Positions 18,554 to 27,609 of a stretch of DNA of 64,000 bases are shown here, one piece after another. The stretch is from the NCBI RefSeq assembly GCF_000711875.1, contig NZ_JONM01000001.1, positions 413,934 to 477,933 on the forward strand. The letters are read 5' to 3'. The position numbers and the translations under genes are program-made. Position 1 is the first letter of the stretch; every line of letters begins with the position of its first letter. The notes under the pieces were generated by a model. The model worked only from the letters and a program-made list of their open reading frames with translations. It had not been told where the DNA came from and ran no database searches. This DNA comes from Andreprevotia chitinilytica DSM 18519. Its GTDB lineage: Bacteria; Pseudomonadota; Gammaproteobacteria; Burkholderiales; Chitinibacteraceae.

Positions 18554-19264
18554 TCAGGCCGGTTTGAAATCCGGAAAATACTGGGCCTGCATCCGTGCCA
18601 CGTAATCCACCAGATTGCGCTTGGTTTCGGCATGGGTGCGGATGGGCGATTCAATCACCGGGCTCAGGAACACCGCCAGCATGCCGTAGAGGGTGGCATC
18701 GGTGCCGCAAGGGGTATCTCCAAGCAGATAAGGCTTGTCACCGAGCAGGGTGGCGACCACATCGAGATCGCGCTTGGCCAAGGTTTCGATCTCGGTCGCG
18801 CTGTGGCGGCCGATCCCTTGGGCGTACAGCATCTTGCCGACTTTCTTGCGAATCACGCGCTGGATCAGCGCCCGCATCGGTTGCGGAATCTTCGCGAAAA
18901 ATATCGCCGGGCCGCGCTGGAAGTTGCCGTCGTCTATCCAACGCGTCCACGCACCGATGAAATACAGATGCTCTTCGAGCATCTTCTCCACGGCCCAGGC
19001 TTGGGCGCGTTGCTCGGTGGAATAGCCGTTGTCGAAATCGATGCCATATTGCTGTTCCAGATAAAAACGGATCAGCGTCGAATCCGCCACCTTTTTGCCG
19101 TTGTCGTCGATATAGGGCAGCTTGTGTTTGGGCGCTTGGCGAAAGCCGTGCGTATCGGTACGAAAGGCTTGGCCGGACATTTTCATCAGCACATGGCCCT
19201 TGAGGACAAACGGGCTGGGGTCTGGCAGGCCCATGCCGGGGCCGAAGGTGTAGAGCGTGATCAT
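18554..19264 (-). CDS. Glutathione S-transferase-like protein (metaxin/FAXC type)
   Basis: 236 aa soluble protein with an N-terminal thioredoxin-like half (MITLYTFGPGMGLPDPSPF, then HKLPYIDDNGKKVADSTLI) and an all-helical C-terminal half. The pattern matches the GST_N_4/GST_C_6 metaxin-like group common in proteobacteria rather than classical detoxifying GSTs, whose catalytic Ser/Tyr/Cys is not obvious here. ATG at 19264 coincides with the start of the fold; the longer frame upstream adds unrelated residues. Function unknown. Confidence 0.82.
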   Translation of the reverse strand: MITLYTFGPGMGLPDPSPFVLKGHVLMKMSGQAFRTDTHGFRQAPKHKLPYIDDNGKKVADSTLIRFYLEQQYGIDFDNGYSTEQRAQAWAVEKMLEEHLYFIGAWTRWIDDGNFQRGPAIFFAKIPQPMRALIQRVIRKKVGKMLYAQGIGRHSATEIETLAKRDLDVVATLLGDKPYLLGDTPCGTDATLYGMLAVFLSPVIESPIRTHAETKRNLVDYVARMQAQYFPDFKPA

Positions 19265-19363
19265 TCGATGCGCATTCCGTGGCGAGGAAAGCGGCCAGTG
19301 TAACGGCAATGCTTCCGGCATTTGAAAGACTTTGGATGACAGCCAGCCGCTTGAGGGCGGGTA

Positions 19364-21067
19364 TCACTCGTGATGCGGAAAGAAGCTGTGGCAAGCATTC
19401 CGGCCGGAATACTTGGCGGCATAGAGGGCGATATCGGCGCGCTGGTAGACCGCATCGACGGGTTCGTCCGCATCGCGCGGGGTAGTGATGCCCAGGCTGA
19501 TCGTCACGCACACGTTCTTTTCCCCGGCCGGCACGCACATGGCTTCCACCTGGTGGCGCAGGCGTTCGGCGGTTTGCACGGCGACTTCCGGCGCGGTGTC
19601 GGGCAGCAGGATGACGAACTCTTCCCCACCCACACGGGCCAGCAGGTCGGAGCCACGCAGGCCCGATTGCAATGCCTGCGTCACCCCGCACAGCACTTGG
19701 TCACCCGTGCCGTGGCCATGCAAGTCATTGACCTGTTTGAAGAAATCGATATCGCCAAGAATCAGCGCATAGGCATGCCCGGTGCGCCGGTAGCGGGCCC
19801 GCTCGCGGTTGATCGCATCGAAGATGGCGCGCCGGTTCAGCGTGCCGGTCAGGCCATCGCGCAGTGCCATTTCCCGTAGTGCGAGCGTGCTGCGCCGCAG
19901 TTTGTAGAAGGTGAAGCCCAGCAGCAGTGACAACACGATCACCACGCCGGCAGCCGGGCGCATCTGCTCCAGCACGCCCAGCAGCGCGACTTGCCGGGGG
20001 AGTGTATAGACCAAGGTCCAGTCCGCTTCACGCACCGGCAAGGCCAGGATGTAGCGGGTGCCCAGTTTGTGGAATTCGCCGGGGTTGGCGATGGCGGTTT
20101 CGATCTCCTGGGCCGGCAAGTGCAGGTGATTGGCGAGTGTTTCCGGCTTGCCGCCACGGGTGAGCGTGTAATAAGTGCCGGCGAGGATGTTGCCGCTGCT
20201 GGTCAGCGGGTTGCGCACGATATAGATCCGTCCGCCCGGCAGGCGATCGGTCTGCACGTAGCGCTTGAGGAAGTCGAGCGACAGGTCGGCCGCCATCACG
20301 CCACGGAAGTTCTTGCCTTCGTAGACCGGCGCGCCATGCGTGATCATCATGCCCTTGCCGGCAGGGTCGTCGTACGGTGGTGTCCAGTAGTCGTGGCGGC
20401 CGGGGTTGAGCGCCGGGGTGCCCAGCTGCATGAATTCCATCTGCTCGGCCTTGTTGACCAAGGAGGCCATATCCGGCGCGCCAGTCTGATCCAGCATGGT
20501 TCGCTGCGAAGCCCAGGGCGACACGATGAACATCTTGCGGGCGGAGCCGTAATACAGCCAGGTCAGCTCCGGGCTGGTCTTGAGTGCGGCACGGTGCAGT
20601 GGAAACAGCCACAGCGCCATGTTCAATTCGCGCCGGGCCGAGGCATCCAGCTCCGCGATGTGGCCGACGCCGAACACGTTGCCGATCAGATTGCCTTGCA
20701 CATCCGGCGGCACGTCCTCCAGGCTGAAGCTTTTCCCGTCCGTACTATCGCGGATGTAGGCAAACAGCGGGGACGACGGCAAGGCGTGTTGACTATCGAG
20801 CAGGGCTTCGGCGGCTTCGCGCTGGCTGCGCACCTGATAGGCCACCTGGCTGAGTTTGGCATTGAGCCCGCCCGCACGTGCCGTGATCACCTCGCGCCAA
20901 TCCGCCAGCAGCGCACGTTCTTGCGAGCTGAACGGCATCAGGACCAGCGCGCTGATGATCAACAGCAGCACGAGCCCGGCGGAGATGGCAAGCCAGCTGG
21001 CATCGGCCCATGCACGCAACAGGCGTTGCGCGCTCGCCTGGAGGAAGGTCAGTTTGCTGGAATTCAT
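19364..21067 (-). CDS. Membrane diguanylate cyclase with periplasmic sensor domain
   Basis: 567 aa c-di-GMP synthase. Two membrane helices (about 26-46 and 372-390) enclose a large periplasmic dCache-like sensor, with WTPPYDDPAGKGMMITHG and NFRGVMAADLSLDFL typical of this fold. The cytoplasmic GGDEF domain (about 400-560) contains DGLTGTLNRR, an active GGEEF at 480-484 and an I-site RGSD at 471-474. This is the second GGDEF cyclase in the window. ATG 21067 fixes a short cytoplasmic N-terminus; the TTG at 21094 is less likely. Single gene, with no adjacent phosphodiesterase. Confidence 0.92.
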   Translation of the reverse strand: MNSSKLTFLQASAQRLLRAWADASWLAISAGLVLLLIISALVLMPFSSQERALLADWREVITARAGGLNAKLSQVAYQVRSQREAAEALLDSQHALPSSPLFAYIRDSTDGKSFSLEDVPPDVQGNLIGNVFGVGHIAELDASARRELNMALWLFPLHRAALKTSPELTWLYYGSARKMFIVSPWASQRTMLDQTGAPDMASLVNKAEQMEFMQLGTPALNPGRHDYWTPPYDDPAGKGMMITHGAPVYEGKNFRGVMAADLSLDFLKRYVQTDRLPGGRIYIVRNPLTSSGNILAGTYYTLTRGGKPETLANHLHLPAQEIETAIANPGEFHKLGTRYILALPVREADWTLVYTLPRQVALLGVLEQMRPAAGVVIVLSLLLGFTFYKLRRSTLALREMALRDGLTGTLNRRAIFDAINRERARYRRTGHAYALILGDIDFFKQVNDLHGHGTGDQVLCGVTQALQSGLRGSDLLARVGGEEFVILLPDTAPEVAVQTAERLRHQVEAMCVPAGEKNVCVTISLGITTPRDADEPVDAVYQRADIALYAAKYSGRNACHSFFPHHE

Positions 21068-21305
21068 GCGGGGAGCCGCTGAACGGGGAGGCAACTAAAT
21101 TGTGCCGCACATCGGCCGCATTTCCGGCTGGATGGCTATTGGGTTCGATTTTTTGCTGATGAACGGCTTTGTTGGCTGGCCCTGGGATCGGGTTATGCCT
21201 GTAATGGGCGTGAAGCATGTACCCCGGCCGGCTTGGCCGGCCGGGACCGCCATTGGATCGAGCCACCCCGGCCGGCCAAGCCGTGCGGGCTACGGGGAGC
21301 TTGTG

Positions 21306-21854
21306 CTACAGCGGTTTGGAGAGCCCCAACGCCTGCCAGCCGGCCAAGCCCAGCTTTTGCAGCGTCTCGATATTGCGCTCGAAGATTGCCGAGGCATCCG
21401 GAAACGCTTCGACTGCGCGGGCGATGCTGGCTTCGCGCAGCAGGTGCAGCGTGGGGTAGGGCGAGCGGTTGGTGTAGTTGCTGATGTCGTCCGGCTCGGT
21501 GCCGTCGAACTGGAACTGGGGATGAAAGCTCGCGACCTGGATCACGCCTTCCAGCTCATGCTCGGCCACGGCTTCTTCGGCGATGCCGGTGACGTCGTTG
21601 AAAATGAGGAAATCGTCGAACAGGCTCGGGTGGATCAGCAATGTGGTGTCGATTTCGGCCGGGTCGGTGGCGGCCAGTAAATCCAGCTCGCGGTCGAGGT
21701 CTTCAAGGAAGCCATCGAGGTGCCTGGCTTCGCTCACCACAATGCGCACCTGATTCTTCACATACACCGATTTGGCGAACGGGCAGAGGTTGAGGCCGAT
21801 CACGGCTTTTTCGAGCCATTGGCGGGTGACGGAGAGGATGTCTTCTTGGCGCAT
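21306..21854 (-). CDS. DUF1415 family protein
   Basis: 182 aa cytoplasmic protein of the DUF1415 family, recognised by WLEKAVIGLNLCPFAKSVY near the N-terminus, DTTLLIHPSLFDDFLIFND in the middle and YTNRSPYPTLHLLREASI towards the end. No function is known to me. ATG at 21854 starts at the family N-terminus; the longer frame from 21920 overlaps the upstream gene. It follows the lipoprotein gene at 37 bp spacing and may be cotranscribed with it. Confidence 0.87.
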   Translation of the reverse strand: MRQEDILSVTRQWLEKAVIGLNLCPFAKSVYVKNQVRIVVSEARHLDGFLEDLDRELDLLAATDPAEIDTTLLIHPSLFDDFLIFNDVTGIAEEAVAEHELEGVIQVASFHPQFQFDGTEPDDISNYTNRSPYPTLHLLREASIARAVEAFPDASAIFERNIETLQKLGLAGWQALGLSKPL

Positions 21855-21891
21855 GCTGCGGCTCGTACGGTGATGGGTGGGCAGGTGAATA

Positions 21892-22848
21892 TCAGAATGA
21901 TGGTACTGGATTGGTGCCACTCACACGCTTGTAGCTGCCGTTCTGGTAGCGATAGAGCGCGCGTTGTTTGCTGTGCTCTATTGTCGATGCAACCAGCGCC
22001 TGGCTGGTGACGTTACCGTCTTCATCTTCCTCGGCCGCTTTCAGTGTCTTGAGGTGCTCGGTGCGAGACAGGAAATCGATGACCAGATCACCCGGCTGAT
22101 CCTTGCCTGATTTTCCGGCCTGAATATGCCATTGCCCCGTGACGGAATAGCACTCGTGCCGCGTGGCATCTTCCTCTTCGTGTTGGTCTACGCTGCCAGC
22201 CGGTCGCTTCAGCACGGGTTCGCAGTCGACTGACATTGCGTTGATGTTGTCAGAGGCCAGTGCTTCCTCTTTGAGCAAGGGTGTGACCTTGTGCGCGCCA
22301 AGCTCGTACAGCGCGAACCATGTACCGCAATAGCCCTGCCAGCAGCTGCTTGGCTCCGCGCTCAGGGCAAAACGGTTGGCCGAGAGCTTCACCACTTGGG
22401 TTTTGCCGGGCGTGCCGCTGAAGCCGATCCAGTCCACTTCGTTCTGGCTGCCGTCGGCAATCCAGCGTTCGCCATCGCGTTTGAACCAGTACGCGCTGAT
22501 CAGGCCGGGCGAGGGGTGCCCGGCCAGCGATGCGCCATGCTCGTCGACTTCTGATCCAGTCGTGATCAGCACTGCCCGGTCTTCGGCCAACCGCACTACC
22601 TGATCGGGATCGAGCGTGAACCAGCGTTGTGCCGTGGCGGGTTGGCTGGCTGCGGTGGCACTGGCTTTCTGATCCGAATCATCCGCCACTGCCAGCGCCA
22701 CATTGCGTTTGCCGTCTTGCCAGGCCGGGAAAACAACTTGCATCAGCGCGTTACGTTCCAGCGTGGCTGATGACGGAGGGGCTTTGCCGCAAGCGGCGAA
22801 AACAAGGGGGAGCAGGATGAAGCACAGGAGTAGTCGGTTGGCGGGCAT
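21892..22848 (-). CDS. Hypothetical lipoprotein
   Basis: 318 aa. The N-terminus is a lipoprotein signal with lipobox LVFAAC (Cys20). The rest shows no domain I recognise. It contains several Cys in pairs (SSCWQGYC, SVDCEP, RHECYS), suggesting disulfides in the periplasm, and an acidic patch near residue 275. Function unknown. It lies just upstream of the DUF1415 gene on the same strand. Confidence 0.7.
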   Translation of the reverse strand: MPANRLLLCFILLPLVFAACGKAPPSSATLERNALMQVVFPAWQDGKRNVALAVADDSDQKASATAASQPATAQRWFTLDPDQVVRLAEDRAVLITTGSEVDEHGASLAGHPSPGLISAYWFKRDGERWIADGSQNEVDWIGFSGTPGKTQVVKLSANRFALSAEPSSCWQGYCGTWFALYELGAHKVTPLLKEEALASDNINAMSVDCEPVLKRPAGSVDQHEEEDATRHECYSVTGQWHIQAGKSGKDQPGDLVIDFLSRTEHLKTLKAAEEDEDGNVTSQALVASTIEHSKQRALYRYQNGSYKRVSGTNPVPSF

Positions 22849-22939
22849 CGGGGCGGAATGGATATGCGAAAAGATGCCGGATTTTGCCTGAATTTGGCCT
22901 GACCTGCTGCTTGCGGATAAAGCTGTATCGGTGGTTGAC

Positions 22940-23296
22940 TCAGCGGGGCAGCAGGCTCGGCAGCAAGTCTTGCGTCGTTTCCCTTGAGAGCGAAATCTGC
23001 AGTTGCCTGGTATCCAGCACGGCTTGTACCTTGGGCGTGCTGACCTTTTTACCGTCGATGATCAGCGTCAGATTCTGGTGTAGCGCCTCGCGTGATGCGC
23101 TGGCCAAGCGTGCCTGTGCAGCCGGGGAGAGCTCGACATTTAGCGTAATGGCACCGGGGTTATGTTGATTCTTGAGTTGCAGATTGATGGCGGTGAAATC
23201 CTGCCGGGATGAGAAGGCAATTTCAGCAGCCTGCGTGTCGACGCCGTAGAGTGCGCAAAACAGGATTGCGGCGGTGATTTTCCAGGGCATGCGCAT
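22940..23296 (-). CDS. Small periplasmic protein resembling the SecD P1 head
   Basis: 118 aa with a cleavable signal peptide (cleavage probably after TQAA, about residue 24). The mature part resembles the SecD/SecDF first periplasmic domain head, in the order ITLNVELSPAAQARLASASRE, LTLIIDGKKVSTPKV, then a strand; in SecD this is followed by membrane helices that are absent here. AAGGAAC precedes the ATG. Function unknown; the family similarity is by eye and moderate. Confidence 0.65.
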   Translation of the reverse strand: MRMPWKITAAILFCALYGVDTQAAEIAFSSRQDFTAINLQLKNQHNPGAITLNVELSPAAQARLASASREALHQNLTLIIDGKKVSTPKVQAVLDTRQLQISLSRETTQDLLPSLLPR

Positions 23297-23547
23297 GATT
23301 GTTCCTTGGTTTTCTTTGCTGAATGGCAGGCTTTGGCTGACCCTTCATCCGATAGTTCGTTCTTAAGGTATTTTGCCCGCTTCCTCTGCAAGGCCCGTGA
23401 ATGGCTGTCATAGCAGGCGCAATACCAGGCGCCAGCCCAAAACATGACCTTTGGTCATTGCCTGGCGTGAATATTGGCTGAACCTGTTGCCTGCACCCGG
23501 CCTCGAACCTGTATCCCTGTCAGTCCTGACCGGGAAAGGAGGTCCAC

Positions 23548-23946
23548 ATGAAAACGATCTACAAACAACTGATTCATGGCGCTGCGGTACTGATGCTCGC
23601 CACATCACCGGTCTTCGCCGAAAGGGATGTTTCGGCGGCCCCATCTACCTTCATTAGTGGCGGCGTGGGGGATTCCGACGCATCCACCCTCAAGGCCATG
23701 CGCAATCAATACAACGTGCATATGCTGTTCACCGAAAAGAGCGGCGCTTATCTATCCGGCCTGCACGTCCAGATTGCCAACAGCAAAGGCGATACGGTAC
23801 TTGATACCGTTTCGGAAGGACCATTCCTCTACGCCAGATTGCCGGATGGCCGCTACAGGATTTCTGTCGCGCTGGATGAACAGGCGCAACAACGCATATT
23901 GATGGTGCGTGGTGGTAAATCGACCGAGTTGCACGTCGCGTTTTGA
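23548..23946 (+). CDS. Small secreted protein with Cna/carboxypeptidase-regulatory-like fold
   Basis: 132 aa with a signal peptide ending in SPVFA (about residue 24). The mature part has the beta-sandwich pattern of carboxypeptidase regulatory-like domains: AYLSGLHVQIANSKGDTV, GPFLYARLPDGRYRISV, then a short end strand. A very strong ribosome-binding site (AAAGGAGG) sits 6 bases before the ATG and an intrinsic terminator follows, so it is probably well expressed. No partner gene and no known role. Confidence 0.72.
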   Translation: MKTIYKQLIHGAAVLMLATSPVFAERDVSAAPSTFISGGVGDSDASTLKAMRNQYNVHMLFTEKSGAYLSGLHVQIANSKGDTVLDTVSEGPFLYARLPDGRYRISVALDEQAQQRILMVRGGKSTELHVAF

Positions 23947-23969
23947 CGATGTGGATTCTCCAACGAGAA

Positions 23970-23990
23970 ACGGGCCTTTCGGCCCGTTTT
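23970..23990. terminator. Intrinsic terminator, bidirectional
   Basis: ACGGGCC (23970-23976), loop TTTC, GGCCCGT (23981-23987) followed by a T run; A residues on the other side also make it suitable for the convergent YkgJ-like gene. Confidence 0.85.
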
Positions 23991-24008
23991 TCTTTGCTGC
24001 TGTTTGCG

Positions 24009-24461
24009 TTATCTCTTGTTCTTGTACGCGCAATAACCCGGTCGTGGCCCGACCTTGGGGTGGTTGCGACAGGTATTCGGGCGCACGTCATAAATCGTGC
24101 ACAGGCGCGTTTCCTCGTCCAGATAGCTGCATTCGCCGCTGGCCCGCTGCGCCAGCGTAAAGATGCTGTTCTTGAAGTTGAAATGCTCGATCACGCCGGC
24201 TTTTTCCAGTCGCTTGGCGATCTGCTTGGGCTGTTCGTGCTCCGCTTCGAACGCATCGACCACGCCCATCCGCACCAGATCGAACAGCTTCACCTCCACC
24301 GGCATGCTGCAACAGGCGGATTGGCAGTCCAGACACATGCTGGCACGGTACTTGGCCCAGGTATCCAGGTTTTCCAGGGTCGAGACGTGAATCAGTTTTT
24401 TGTACGGTGCGGGTGGCATGGGGCGGGTCAGATCAGGCAAAGAGGCCGGATTGTCGCACAT
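24009..24461 (-). CDS. YkgJ-family cysteine cluster protein
   Basis: 150 aa protein of the YkgJ zinc/iron-chelating family. The Cys ligands are C..C...CC in SMCLDCQSACCSMPVEV, then GECSYLD, RLCTIYDVRPNTCRNHP and a late YCAY. The clusters are thought to bind metal, possibly an Fe-S centre; the role is unknown. The ATG at 24461 has only a weak GAAG signal; ATG 24419 (PPAPYKKLIH) is an alternative. It ends at the shared terminator near 23980. Confidence 0.85.
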   Translation of the reverse strand: MCDNPASLPDLTRPMPPAPYKKLIHVSTLENLDTWAKYRASMCLDCQSACCSMPVEVKLFDLVRMGVVDAFEAEHEQPKQIAKRLEKAGVIEHFNFKNSIFTLAQRASGECSYLDEETRLCTIYDVRPNTCRNHPKVGPRPGYCAYKNKR

Positions 24462-24587
24462 TGATGCACTTCAGCACCGCGCCGGTCTGACCGCCGGTGG
24501 GCTGTGCGAATTTGAAAGCAAGCACCGGAGTGCTGCGGTTTGGGCCTACGAATACACTCAGACGCACCGATGTGATGGAGCGAAGGC

Positions 24588-25349
24588 ATGAATGCACCTA
24601 CGAATGCAGCAATCAACACAACACTGGCAGGCCCCGCTGCGCAAGACGCCACCGATCGCGTGGCGATGCTTGATTGGCTGCGGATCGCTGCTGATCTCGA
24701 TGCGCAAGGCTGCGCTGTCATCGAAAGCCTGATCACCCCAACCGAATGCACGGCGCTGGCCGGCTTGTATTCACAAGATGCCCTGTTCCGTAGCCGGGTG
24801 GTGATGGGCCGGCATGGTTTTGGTCGCGGCGAGTACAAATACTTCAGTTACCCCTTGCCGGACCTCATCGCCGGGCTGCGCACCTCGGTCTATCCGCATC
24901 TCGTACCGATTGCCAACCACTGGAACGCGGCGATGGGGATTGATAGCCGCTACCCGGAGCAACACGCCGATTTCATTGCCCGCTGTCACGATGCCGGCCA
25001 GTGCCGGCCAACACCGCTATTGCTGCAATATGGGCCGGATGACTACAACTGCCTGCATCAGGATTTGTACGGCGAGCATGTTTTCCCGCTTCAGCTCGCC
25101 ATTTTGTTATCTGAACCGGGCCGGGACTTTACCGGTGGCGAGTTCGTGCTGACCGAACAACGGCCGCGCATGCAATCGCGACCGGAGGTCGTGCCACTTA
25201 AGCAGGGCGATGCTGTGGTGTTCGCGGTTCACCACCGGCCGGTGCAAGGCACACGCGGGGTGTATCGCGTCAATATGCGGCATGGCGTGAGCCGCTTGCG
25301 TTCGGGGCAACGGCATACGGTCGGCATCATTTTTCATGATGCGTTGTGA
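24588..25349 (+). CDS. 2OG-Fe(II) oxygenase
   Basis: 253 aa soluble non-haem dioxygenase. Metal ligands are visible as HQD (His157, Asp159) in YNCLHQDLYGEHVFPLQL and distal His232 in MRHGVSRLRSGQRHTVG, with Arg242 or Arg236 as 2-oxoglutarate ligand. GGAGCGAAGG precedes the ATG. It is followed after 10 bp by alkB, so the two dioxygenases are probably cotranscribed. That suggests, by inference only, a link to alkylation damage repair. It resembles a family of oxygenases I have seen annotated generically; the substrate is not known. Confidence 0.85.
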   Translation: MNAPTNAAINTTLAGPAAQDATDRVAMLDWLRIAADLDAQGCAVIESLITPTECTALAGLYSQDALFRSRVVMGRHGFGRGEYKYFSYPLPDLIAGLRTSVYPHLVPIANHWNAAMGIDSRYPEQHADFIARCHDAGQCRPTPLLLQYGPDDYNCLHQDLYGEHVFPLQLAILLSEPGRDFTGGEFVLTEQRPRMQSRPEVVPLKQGDAVVFAVHHRPVQGTRGVYRVNMRHGVSRLRSGQRHTVGIIFHDAL

Positions 25350-25359
25350 GGTGTACTGA

Positions 25360-26007
25360 ATGACGGCGGATCTTTTCGGCGACGACGTGCCGAACTGGCG
25401 CGAGGAGCTGGGGCCGGGCGCGGTGGTGCTGCGTGGTTTTGCCGTTCCCGTTGCAACGGCGCTGCTTGCCGCGGTGAATGGTGTTACCTCGGCAGCCCCG
25501 TTCCGCCACATGATCACGCCGGGTGGTTTTCGCATGTCCGTCGCGATGACCAATTGCGGCGCATTGGGCTGGGCCAGCGACCCAACTGGTTACCGCTACG
25601 ACCGGCTCGATCCGGAAAGCGGCCAGCCTTGGCCCGCCATGCCGGATGTTTTTCTGCGGCTCGCCCGCGATGCGGCTGCAAGCGCCGGCTTTGCGGATTT
25701 CACCCCGGATGCCTGTCTGATCAATCGCTACGAGCCGGGTGCGCGGCTGTCGTTACATCAGGACAAGAACGAGCGCGATTACACCGCGCCGATCGTCTCG
25801 GTGTCGTTGGGGCTGCCTGCGGTTTTTCTATTTGGCGGATCACGCCGCGATGACAAGGCGGCGAGGGTGCCGCTCGCCCACGGTGACGTGGTGGTCTGGG
25901 GCGGCCCGGCGCGATTGCGTTATCACGGGGTATTGGCGTTGAAAGCGGGAATACATCCGGCGATAGGCGAATATCGGGTTAATTTGACGTTTCGGAAGGC
26001 GGGCTGA
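25360..26007 (+). CDS. alkB: DNA/RNA oxidative demethylase AlkB
   Basis: 215 aa 2OG-Fe(II) dioxygenase that removes methyl groups from N1-methyladenine and N3-methylcytosine by oxidation. It is similar to E. coli AlkB throughout: PFRHMITPGG, MSVAMTNCGALGW, DACLINRYEPGARLSLHQD, VSVSLGLPAVFLFGG, HGDVVVWGG. Metal ligands are His133, Asp135 and His189; Arg206 and Arg212 bind 2-oxoglutarate, an offset of two from the E. coli numbering. It follows another 2OG oxygenase after 10 bp. No ada gene is adjacent. Confidence 0.95.
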   Translation: MTADLFGDDVPNWREELGPGAVVLRGFAVPVATALLAAVNGVTSAAPFRHMITPGGFRMSVAMTNCGALGWASDPTGYRYDRLDPESGQPWPAMPDVFLRLARDAAASAGFADFTPDACLINRYEPGARLSLHQDKNERDYTAPIVSVSLGLPAVFLFGGSRRDDKAARVPLAHGDVVVWGGPARLRYHGVLALKAGIHPAIGEYRVNLTFRKAG

Positions 26008-26041
26008 CGGCCGGACGAGTTGTGAGCAGGTTGGCGCAGAA

Positions 26042-26072
26042 AATGGCCACGGCCTTGAAAACCGTGGCCATT
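26042..26072. terminator. Hairpin between convergent alkB and PhoH2 genes
   Basis: AATGGCCACGG (26042-26052) and CCGTGGCCATT (26062-26072) form an 11-bp perfect stem with a 9-nt loop. No strong T run follows on either strand, so it may need Rho or act as an mRNA 3' end stabiliser. Confidence 0.6.
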
Positions 26073-26094
26073 GATCGTTGTGCAAATATCCCGA

Positions 26095-27498
26095 CTACAG
26101 CACTTCCGCCGCGTGATCCGCCAGGCGCGAGCGCTCGCCGCGTTGCAAGGTGACGTGCCCACCATGCTCCCAACCCTTGAAGCGGTCCACCACGAACGTC
26201 AGGCCGGATGAGCCTTCGGTGAGGTAGGGTGTATCGATCTGGCTGATGTTGCCCAGACACACCACCTTGGTGCCGGGGCCGGCACGGGTGATGAGAGTCT
26301 TCATCTGCTTCGGCGTCAGGTTCTGTGCCTCGTCGATGATCAGGAACTTGCTCAGGAAGGTGCGGCCGCGCATGAAGTTGAGCGATTTCACCTTGATGCG
26401 GGAGCGGATCAGGTCACGCGTGGCGGCGCGGCCCCAGTCGCCGGCTTCGGCATCGGATTGGTTGAGCACGTCCAGGTTGTCTTCCAGCGCCCCCATCCAC
26501 GGCTGCATCTTTTCTTCCTCAGTGCCGGGCAGAAAGCCGATGTCTTCGCCCACCGGCACGGTAACGCGGGTCATGATGATCTCGGTGTAGATCTTCGATT
26601 CCAGCGTTTGCGCAAGGCCCGCCGCGAGGGTGAGCAGCGTTTTGCCGGTGCCGGCCTGACCGAGCAGCGAGACGAAGTCGATATCCGGGTTCATCAGCAG
26701 GTTGAGGGCGAAGTTTTGCTCGCGGTTGCGCGCCGTTACGCCCCAGATGGCGTTCTTCTGGTGGCTGTAGTCCTTGAGGCTTTCAAACGTGGCGGTCTTG
26801 CCTTCGACACTGACCACCCGCGCCGCAAACGGCTCGCCAGCCTGAAACAGCATCTGGTTGGTATGCAGCTCAGGGCATTCCGGGCCTTTGAGGCGCCAGT
26901 AGCTCTTGCCGCCTTCCTGCCAGCTTTGCATGTCCTTGCCGTTCTTCTCCCAGAACGCCAGGTCGATTTCGCGGATGCCGGTGTAGAGGAGGTCGGTGTC
27001 TTCCAGCACCTTGTCGTTGAAGTAGTCCTCCGCCGCCAAGCCCATCGCCCGCGCCTTGATGCGCATGTTGATGTCTTTGGAGACGAGCACGACGGCGCGC
27101 TTGGGCTGCATCTGCTGCAGGTGGTGCACCACGCCGAGGATCTGGTTATCCGCCTTGCCCATCGGCAGCTGCGACGGCAAGACGCTGGTGATCGCCTCGG
27201 TCTGCAGGAACAGCCGGCCGGTGGCCTGGCCCTTGCTGGCTTCTTCCAGCGCTACGCCTTCGTACAGATCAAGCTCGCGGCCGGAGATCAGCTCTTCGAT
27301 GAAGCGGCTGGTCTGGCGGGCGTTGCGGGCGACTTCGCTCATGCCCTTCTTGTTGTTGTCGAGTTCTTCCAGCGTCATCATCGGCAGGAAGAGATCGTGT
27401 TCCTCGAAGCGGAAAATCGAGGTCGGGTCGTGCATCAGCACGTTGGTATCCAGCACAAACAGTTTGCTTTCCTTGCGGGAAGATTTGCGGGCGGCCAT
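26095..27498 (-). CDS. PIN domain-PhoH ATPase (PhoH2 type)
   Basis: 467 aa. The N-terminal PIN ribonuclease domain starts with LFVLDTNVLMHD (Asp17) and continues to about residue 150. A PhoH-type helicase-like ATPase follows, with Walker A GQAGTGKT at 280-287 and Walker B LIIDEAQN near 386-393. PhoH2 proteins of this layout are RNA-unwinding and cleaving enzymes in other bacteria. The PIN acidic residues are visible (DTN, then EEL and SKDINM). It is downstream of bcp on the same strand but separated by a terminator, so probably independently transcribed. Confidence 0.92.
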   Translation of the reverse strand: MAARKSSRKESKLFVLDTNVLMHDPTSIFRFEEHDLFLPMMTLEELDNNKKGMSEVARNARQTSRFIEELISGRELDLYEGVALEEASKGQATGRLFLQTEAITSVLPSQLPMGKADNQILGVVHHLQQMQPKRAVVLVSKDINMRIKARAMGLAAEDYFNDKVLEDTDLLYTGIREIDLAFWEKNGKDMQSWQEGGKSYWRLKGPECPELHTNQMLFQAGEPFAARVVSVEGKTATFESLKDYSHQKNAIWGVTARNREQNFALNLLMNPDIDFVSLLGQAGTGKTLLTLAAGLAQTLESKIYTEIIMTRVTVPVGEDIGFLPGTEEEKMQPWMGALEDNLDVLNQSDAEAGDWGRAATRDLIRSRIKVKSLNFMRGRTFLSKFLIIDEAQNLTPKQMKTLITRAGPGTKVVCLGNISQIDTPYLTEGSSGLTFVVDRFKGWEHGGHVTLQRGERSRLADHAAEVL

Positions 27499-27583
27499 GG
27501 TGGACTCTCCTTGTTGTGTGGGCGGGATAACCTCGATGCGCGGGTTGGTCTGTTGTGCGGATCAACCAATGCATCGAATACGA

Positions 27584-27608
27584 AAAAAGCGGCACATGGC
27601 CGCTTTTT
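27584..27608 (-). terminator. Intrinsic terminator of bcp
   Basis: GCGGC/GCCGC stem around a 5-nt loop, flanked by A and T runs. On the minus strand it begins right after the bcp stop codon and ends in six T residues. Confidence 0.88.
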
Positions 27609-27609
27609 G

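Noticed and set aside
21220-21293. GC-rich palindromic stretch as a terminator for the diguanylate cyclase
   Set aside because: It lies upstream of that minus-strand gene, and its arms are imperfect; it looks like a diverged copy of the repeat at 8201-8274.
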